From Favolaschia claudopus (lineage: Eukaryota > Basidiomycota > Agaricomycetes > Agaricales > Mycenaceae), in contig JAWWNJ010000022.1 in the NCBI GenBank assembly GCA_037176885.1, forward strand, positions 1,116,001 to 1,180,000: a stretch of 64,000 nt of DNA. Direction: 5' to 3'. Position 1 is the first letter of the stretch, and each line of letters begins with the position of its first letter. Shown here piece by piece: positions 54,910-64,000 of this stretch. Under the pieces are notes generated by a model. That model searched no databases. It saw only the letters and a list, made by a program, of their open reading frames with translations, and had not been told where the DNA came from. A program made the translations under genes and the position numbers.

Positions 54910-56762
54910 CCCAGTGAAAAGCCCGTATGCTTCAGCCTGCTCCAATCTTCTCCAATCTGCCCTGTCTCTGCTCGTTCTGCTGTGATCTGCTCAAAGGGTT
55001 TTGAACGGGTACTTATTTTTGTTTTGGTCTTGTTTGGATCGCCAAATATAGCTCTCCTTTTCCTCAAAACGACGCTGCGGCTCGGCTTGTGTTTTCTATG
55101 ATTCACTGTCTTGAAAATTTGAAGTCGAAGTTGTCGAGAGAGACTCCGTGAGAGAGAGGGAAGTAACACTTGTCACAATCACGTCGTCACACATCGCGCT
55201 CCTTGCCCTTTACCACCACCATCCTCCCTCTATGTGCTCTTCCCTTCCTGCCTTGGCCGTCCACCGCGACGCTGTGTACTTATCATCTCTTTACATGCAT
55301 TCCCCGACCACATACGCCCACTTGCACCAACTTTCGCCGGCCAAATCGCGTGCGCGATACAAGATGTCGATCCTGCCCTATCCGTCACCCAGGCGCGTTT
55401 GACGGCGCCTGTGCTTACCCTTTTCGACTAATATGAGTCTACATTATTTGCAGGGTACTTCTACGACCAGAGAAACCTCTATGAGTCGTCTTAGCGATGT
55501 ATGTTGCCGGTGCGTGATTTTTGTTATTCGTGGGCTGCTTTGATTGCTTATGACTGCTGTACCGTAGTCTGTCCTCTACATCCCCACTCCGTACTCTCTA
55601 TCATTGAACTTCGCCCGGTAGATCCGGTGACATCGTTCGCAGCGCCTTGTGAGCCGACTTCTTCTTGTCCCGTAATTGTTGCTTACATGCGATAGTACAG
55701 AACTCTCGTCTTTTCTGCGAACATAAGGAGGTGTGTCTCAATGTCTTGTGTTCATGCTGACTCACTGAGATGGACCAATAGAGCTTGGCTGTCGCCATCG
55801 AATCTGAATATGAGCAGGTAAGTATGTACTGCCTTCTTCGTTGTTCTATCGGTATCTACTTACAGACTCTTCCATTAGCCATTTGCGTCTCTCAAGGTGT
55901 CCGCAGACCCACCGCGGTATCGTTATCCCGAGGCGGAACCCCGCGAGCGCGCGCCGGCTCTGCGCTCGAGGACGGCGTCCTTGATGTCGTCGCGCAGGGT
56001 GAACTCAAGGATGCGCGCGGCAGGGGTAGCCGCCTGCGCTCCATGCGCCGCGGGCGAGCTCCTCGTAGGCGGTGAAGGGGAGGGTGGCGTGGAAGAGGCC
56101 GTGCACCGTTTCGATTGTGATGCGGGCGGAGATCTCGGCATAGAGGGTGAGGAGGGCGGAGTAGGAGGCGGAGAGGAGGAGGGTGAGGGCGGTGGAGAGG
56201 TCGTAGCTGCGGTGGGAGAAGATGAGGGTGCTGGTGTAGAGGAAGCCGAGGGAGGTGGGGGTGAAGCAGGGGAGGGGAGGGGTGAGGGTTATGGGAGGAG
56301 GAGGAGAGGGATTATAGGGCGCGCATTCCTTTCTATCTTACCTGCACATTCGGCTAACGACTTTGCGGCAGCACCCCGGCCCTCGATCTACCTTACCATT
56401 CAGCGTGGTTCGCGTTAGTGGTAGCGGTTTCAGTGCGGGCGGCATCATGGTTCGATCAGGCAGGGTTTGCGGACTTGTCGGCAGTGGGACGGGTGTGCGT
56501 CGATGTTGTTGTAGTGAAGTATATAGAAAATACCCGTTTTAATACAAAATATAATGGAAATGCAGTATAATTACAAGGGACAGAGGGAAGCAGACGGAAA
56601 CGGTCTGGAGCAGAAGTTGAGCAGAGCTGCGCAGATGGGAGCCGGAACCCCATCTGCTGAAGGTATCATTTCTACGCTCTCCTCTGCTCCCATATGCTGC
56701 TCGGGTGAACAGCAGTTCAAAGCAGTTTGGAGCAGTCTAGAGCATAGGGGATTCTCACTGGG
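54910..56762. mobile_element. non-autonomous DNA element carrying a gene fragment
   Basis: A 1853-bp element with imperfect inverted ends: left CCCAGTGAAAAGCCCGTATG, right (reversed) CCCAGTGAGAATCCCCTATG, both continuing to CTGCTCCAA. It is flanked by an exact direct repeat GATGAAG (54903-54909 and 56763-56769). CAGTG-type ends suggest a hAT-like element, although hAT repeats are usually 8 bp; here 7 bp match exactly. Both subterminal regions are rich in CTGCTC/GAGCAG motifs. No transposase is present. The middle contains a decayed BTB-type gene fragment and GC-rich sequence unlike the AT-rich ends. Confidence 0.72.
55925..56262 (-). pseudogene. fragment of a BTB-like gene inside the element
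   Basis: The minus strand reads SLGFLYTSTLIFSHRSYDLS, TALTLLLSASYSALLTLYAE, ARITIETVHGLFHATLPFTA and YEELARGAWSAGG, then a stop at 56005, followed in another frame by ILEFTLRDDIKDAVLERR. This matches from memory a common Agaricomycete BTB-containing protein ('LGFLYTGTLVFSHRTYDL ... APRVLEF'). A Cys-rich segment expected between the two pieces is partly deleted. No start codon or N-terminal part is present. It is GC-rich with strong third-position C, unlike its surroundings, as if captured from another locus. Confidence 0.6.
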
Positions 56763-57065
56763 GATGAAGCCTTGTCGTTTGCGTCGAACTCGCACAAGGA
56801 AATCGAACCGTGGGAATCTTTGCTGAAACATTCGAGGGCGTTGAGCAGAGACATTCTCAACGTTTGGCTTGAACTCTCTCTTCACTGACAGCTTACATTT
56901 TCTATCGCGCTAAGTGATCTGTGACTTGAATTGAACACATCTTGAAGCCAAGGAATTCAGACAACGGGTTCAACAATTAGAACAAGTTCTTATTTCTAAA
57001 TGCAGCACAACGACAGTGAGAGATCTATCCATCTTTATATATTTTGTATGTCCAGCCCTATCACA

Positions 57066-58751
57066 CTAATCCTCTTCGTCCTCATCAGGCACCTCCCACA
57101 ACGTCGTCGGCAAGAAAGTCGTCGCAATCAGGGTAGACGCGGAGAGAATCACCATGACCAGGTACACGAAGTACCCGCCCATGATATTGCGTTCCAACGA
57201 AACGGAGAACAGCGAGGTGGAGGCGACGGGACCGATAGCGCGCACGATGGAGATACATGTCTGAGCGATGCCGTTCGTGGCGCCGAGAGAATGTTTGCTG
57301 GGGGCGGCTGACCGAACGTAGATGAATGCGCAGCCTGTAATTAGACGATGAAAATCGATGAAGGGATGACAAAGTTCAAAAGACACTCACTGAAACCCAT
57401 ATCCATAATAACATAAAGAATCATCTGAGCGGTGAGTTCGGTCCAGGTGATAGCATTGATTCCGCCATGAAGCGCAGAGAGGTTCATGAATGGGAATAAC
57501 AAGAACATGGGGATGAAGGTCATCACGGAGGTGATGAAAATGCGCTTGGTGCCGAAACGGTTGTAGATGGGAGCAAAGATGGTGGCCTGGTAGATACCGC
57601 TGAAGAGGCCAAAGGCGCCGAGGCAGAGACCGACGAGCGGGGGAGAGAAGCCGAGACCACCGAAGCGGATAGGCATGGTGTAGAAAAGCGGCTGGAGAGC
57701 GCGAAGGGCGATGTCGAGGAGAGCGAGGAGCGAGTAGTTGGATACGGCAGTGATGACGCGAGGTGTTAGGACTTTGCGCAGAGGAAGTTGTTGAGAGGTG
57801 GCGGCGGTGCCAGGAGCGTTTTGACGTGGTTTCACGGTCTTTGTGTTCATCAGCGCCCGGAAATCGAATTCAACAAAGCGTCAAATATACCTCTTGTAAA
57901 TAGAATAGCGCGAGAAAGAACGAGGTGATGCAGTAGAATGCGATGACGAAGCAGGGTAGGGCGTATGGGTATGTTTTCCAGAACTCGAATCGACCGAAAG
58001 TGTTCGGGAACTGTTCATAGGGATTGGCCAGCATTCCTCCGATGATAGGTCTGAAAGGAAATTAGATTGAGAATTGTATTCGACAAATTCATAGCTTACC
58101 CAACAGTAGCACCAGTTGACCAAACTACAGGCATCAGAGCCATGCCTTGGGCGATGTTGGTTGAGTCGGTAAGTTCGCCCATCATGCTTTTGATGACGCC
58201 GACGTTGCCATTGAGAAGTCCAGAGAGACAGCGACTGCAAGAAACAAAATCAAGAGGCGATTCGGAAGAAAAGAAAATCCATCTAGTACCTGATCACCAG
58301 AGTTGTGTACGACTTGGAGAAGCCGAATGAAATCATCGAGAGCGTCAAACCGAAGAGGCCAGTGAGAAGGACTGGCTTGCGGCCAATCCGATCGGATAGA
58401 CTGCTCCAGTGAAGAACAGTGAACGCCTCAGTGACGAAGAAGAGGGATTCCTGGGGAATTGTGGGTACAACGCCGGAGGAATGAAGAAACGACGTACGAT
58501 GAGACCAGCATAGTAGCCGATCTTTTCTTCGTCGCCGCCAGTAATTGGAAGTTCTCCGACAAGCTGTTGAATGAAATGAGTTCCCAACGTTGAACGCGTC
58601 AAGCGAAAATGCGAACTTTGTTGATGAATGGATAGATGACTTGGGAGGTCAAGGGCTCTGCGAGTTGCACCCAGAGAAGGATGAAGAGCTGAAACTTTGG
58701 GAGAGGAGTGCGCTTGGGGGTAAGGAGTGGGATGGATTCGGAGGAAGCCAT
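57066..58751 (-). CDS. MFS transporter (ZIF-like/DHA type)
   Basis: Major facilitator with about 12 helices and five or more introns. It begins MASSESIPLLTPKRTPLPKF, QLFILLWVQLAEPLTSQVIY, then ESLFFVTEAFTVLHWSSLSD followed by motif A DRIGRKPVLLTGLFGL, FGFSKSYTTLVIRCLSGLLN, GNVGVIKSMMGELTDSTNIA (typical of tetracycline- and ZIF-like fungal MFS), FRFEFWKTYPYALP-like block at 57990, then the second half LRKVLTPRVITAVSNYSLLA, FGGLGFSPPLVGLCLGAFGL, ATNGIAQTCISIVRAIGPV and an acidic tail VPDEDEED. Many relatives sit beside natural-product genes, but this group is large and ordinary in mushrooms. It is the nearest gene to the NRPS, 1.9 kb away and divergent. Confidence 0.9.
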
Positions 58752-60659
58752 GAGAGATGGTGGTGAGGGAAGAAGACAAGACCGAAATACTTTGTAGTCT
58801 CGGAGCCCGGACCGCGACAACCGCGGGAGAGTGGTGACAGGTAGTGGCAGTGTGGCTCAAATTGATCAAACCAGCTCGACTCTCAACTGAGCCTGGCTCA
58901 ATTCAGCTTGAATTTATTTATACTTCCGCGGAAGTCAATGACCCCATGTTACGAAAGTCCTTATTTCTGGTCAATCTTAGTCTATTCTGTGCAGGTACGC
59001 GCGGATAGTGCCTTATTGTTCCCGACCGAATCCATGTGCATCGGAGACAATACTCGGTCCATTTGCTTTTGGGATCTGCGAGTTGTACTTATACTGGACG
59101 AGAGAGCATCAGTAAAATCAAGTTGGGAGGTGCGTGGGAATTGCGCAAATCAAAACGTGAGAAATCTCCACGTCGCGTCTGACTCACTCAGCAATCTTGC
59201 TTGAATCTTGCCCTCTTTTGCCTTTCACCGACTCCTTCATGAGACATTTACGCGCCAATCATCCAACGCCGTGCTCCACCGCCGCCTTCCTAATTCAAGT
59301 CCGCAATTCAACGTAGCCTTAGCCGAGGCGCAATCATCAATGATCACTTTGCCTGATCCACATCGTCGCCTACTAGCAATTCTGCCCCCGCGGCGCGTGC
59401 GCAGCGCTCTCCCGGTTACCTTGCACCCGACATCCAGCAACTTCCGTATCTTTGTGGAATTTTTCTCCATCGCCAATCGAACCGTTTCGTTCAGGAATGT
59501 AAAACAAACGAGATGCGCGCTCTTCGTCCGCATTGGTACTGCATTGGTATAGGCAGCCTAGGCGGTACCTGCATCAGAAAGAAGCCATATCCCCTCCGCC
59601 ACTGCTGTTTCTGAGTTCCGTGTTTGTTCCGTGCATCTGGCGGGAAGGCGGGCGCCATGCGAATTCCAACTTGAAGAAAATCGACTCACACTCCGGCTGT
59701 TCATTTTGGGGCCTCGCCGGCAGGCAATTCTTCCTTCCTCCCTTAGCCTAGCGAATATGTGACGATCGTGAGACAGCGCTGGGTAGTCCGCCGGAGACCG
59801 TTGCAAAATTGCTATATGATGGGATCCACTCCGCACATAACGGTACACTAGAAATTATGTTTTGCCATTAATATGACGGGGCAAATACAGCGAACCGTTC
59901 AATCCACCGGGGGTGTTCTCGGCCGACGACGCTGCGAAAGCATCATGGACACACGGGGGCTTCAGCCCGCCATGCCCCCACCATGTAATCATTCGAAGAT
60001 CGTGAACTTCGGCGTCCGCAAAAGAAGAAGTACCCTCTCGCTCTATTAATGAAACACAAGTCAATATATGCAAAGCCCGAGGTGCGCAACTGGTTGTCAG
60101 GTTTTTCTTGTCTTCTTGAAGTTCCGGAACCGGAGAATCACCTTCCGTGGTCTCTCTGATTTCATCCGACGCATCATACTAATCTTGATGCGATTCTTCT
60201 AATTAGTTCGCCAATGATTTCTTGTACGTACCTGAATTCGGATATTTTGGAATGGAATGCATTGCTCATCTCTAGTCCCCGTATGCTTACACAGGCTACT
60301 TTGCGGCGGAGAAGTTCTTCTACTTGGAGAATTCCACATGTTCTGTTTCAGATTGTCAAGAAACGGTCCGTTTGCCGATCCGGTTCAATGTTCAACTTGT
60401 GACTGAATTCAACATCTCAGATCTAGCACAAACCAGAATGCAACAGTCCATCGGCCATGCTCGCGGGCGAACCAGACGATCGAGCATTTGCCAACCGGAG
60501 TAAAATCCAGGTAGTCCAGTCACGGTTTAGTCACTTCTCGAGAATGTTCTGTGGTGCTGATATCCGATAGTTGTCTTTGTTCGCGCAGGGGGACAACAGA
60601 GCTCAGCATATTGACAATAAATAAACAAAGCTCTGGGGGTTCTCGCTCGACACAAAGTC
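58752..60659. other. long intergenic region before the NRPS
   Basis: About 1.9 kb between the divergent MFS and NRPS starts. Frames such as 59208-59552 (plus) and 59237-59533 (minus) overlap each other and have no recognisable domain. I found no inverted-repeat element here. It probably holds both promoters. Confidence 0.35.

Positions 60660-64000
<3,341 letters not shown>

Noticed and set aside
55148..55436. Several overlapping plus-strand frames inside the 1.85-kb element
   Set aside because: Three frames are open at once in a C/T-rich stretch. A weak spliced-gene look remains, but no family was recognised.
59208..59552. 114-codon frame in the gap before the NRPS
   Set aside because: A minus-strand frame of similar length covers the same bases; neither has a domain signature.

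Overview
The window is genomic DNA from a filamentous basidiomycete fungus, most likely an Agaricomycete. Genes lie close together on both strands and are cut by many short GT-AG introns of about 45-70 nt. The protein families are typical of mushrooms: F-box-like proteins with an N-terminal coiled coil, DUF6699, BTB/POZ proteins of the 'FFFEDGNVTIIVE' type, GH76, and P450s. No bacterial operon signal, CRISPR array, rRNA or convincing tRNA was seen. Gene models below were joined by hand from reading frames and splice sites, so exon edges are predictions. Homology calls come from recognising motifs, not from a search.

Layout. 0-6 kb: the 3' part of a PMR1-type Ca2+ P-ATPase, a secreted glucanase-like protein, an EthD-like protein and a GH76 alpha-1,6-mannanase. 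5.8-6.7 kb: two adjacent non-autonomous DNA elements (MITEs) with different terminal repeats. 7.4-17.6 kb: a DUF6699 protein, a Pro/Ser-rich protein, a very long SR/Pro-rich BTB protein and two small hypothetical genes. 17.5-24.2 kb: an inverted duplication carrying two short-chain dehydrogenases, with a hypothetical gene and a 524-bp Mutator-like foldback element between its arms. 25-29 kb: a saccharopine-dehydrogenase-like oxidoreductase and an F-box/LRR-like gene.

29.4-38.2 kb: a direct tandem duplication of [F-box A - F-box B - NOC4 5' end]. The left unit is decayed and stops just inside NOC4 intron 1. The right unit carries the full NOC4 ribosome-biogenesis gene. 38.5-41.6 kb: a second BTB gene, a repetitive beta-rich protein and a cupin.

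41.8-64 kb: a cytochrome P450, two MFS transporters, bleomycin hydrolase (BLH1), an epoxide hydrolase, a class III aminotransferase, an SLC35F6-like transporter, a 1.85-kb DNA element that contains a broken BTB-type gene fragment, and finally the 5' part of a nonribosomal peptide synthetase (condensation then adenylation domains) that runs off the right edge. The NRPS, P450, transporters, epoxide hydrolase and aminotransferase could form a secondary-metabolite cluster, but housekeeping genes are interspersed and this is inference.

Most interesting signals: the F-box/NOC4 segmental duplication, with a truncated NOC4 reading frame that stays open; the foldback element whose two arms each form their own covarying hairpin; the gene-fragment-carrying element flanked by an exact 7-bp repeat; and splice-dependent ends that a simple ORF view misses, including a 16-nt terminal exon in BLH1, a 10-nt microexon, a start-codon-only exon and a GC-AG intron.
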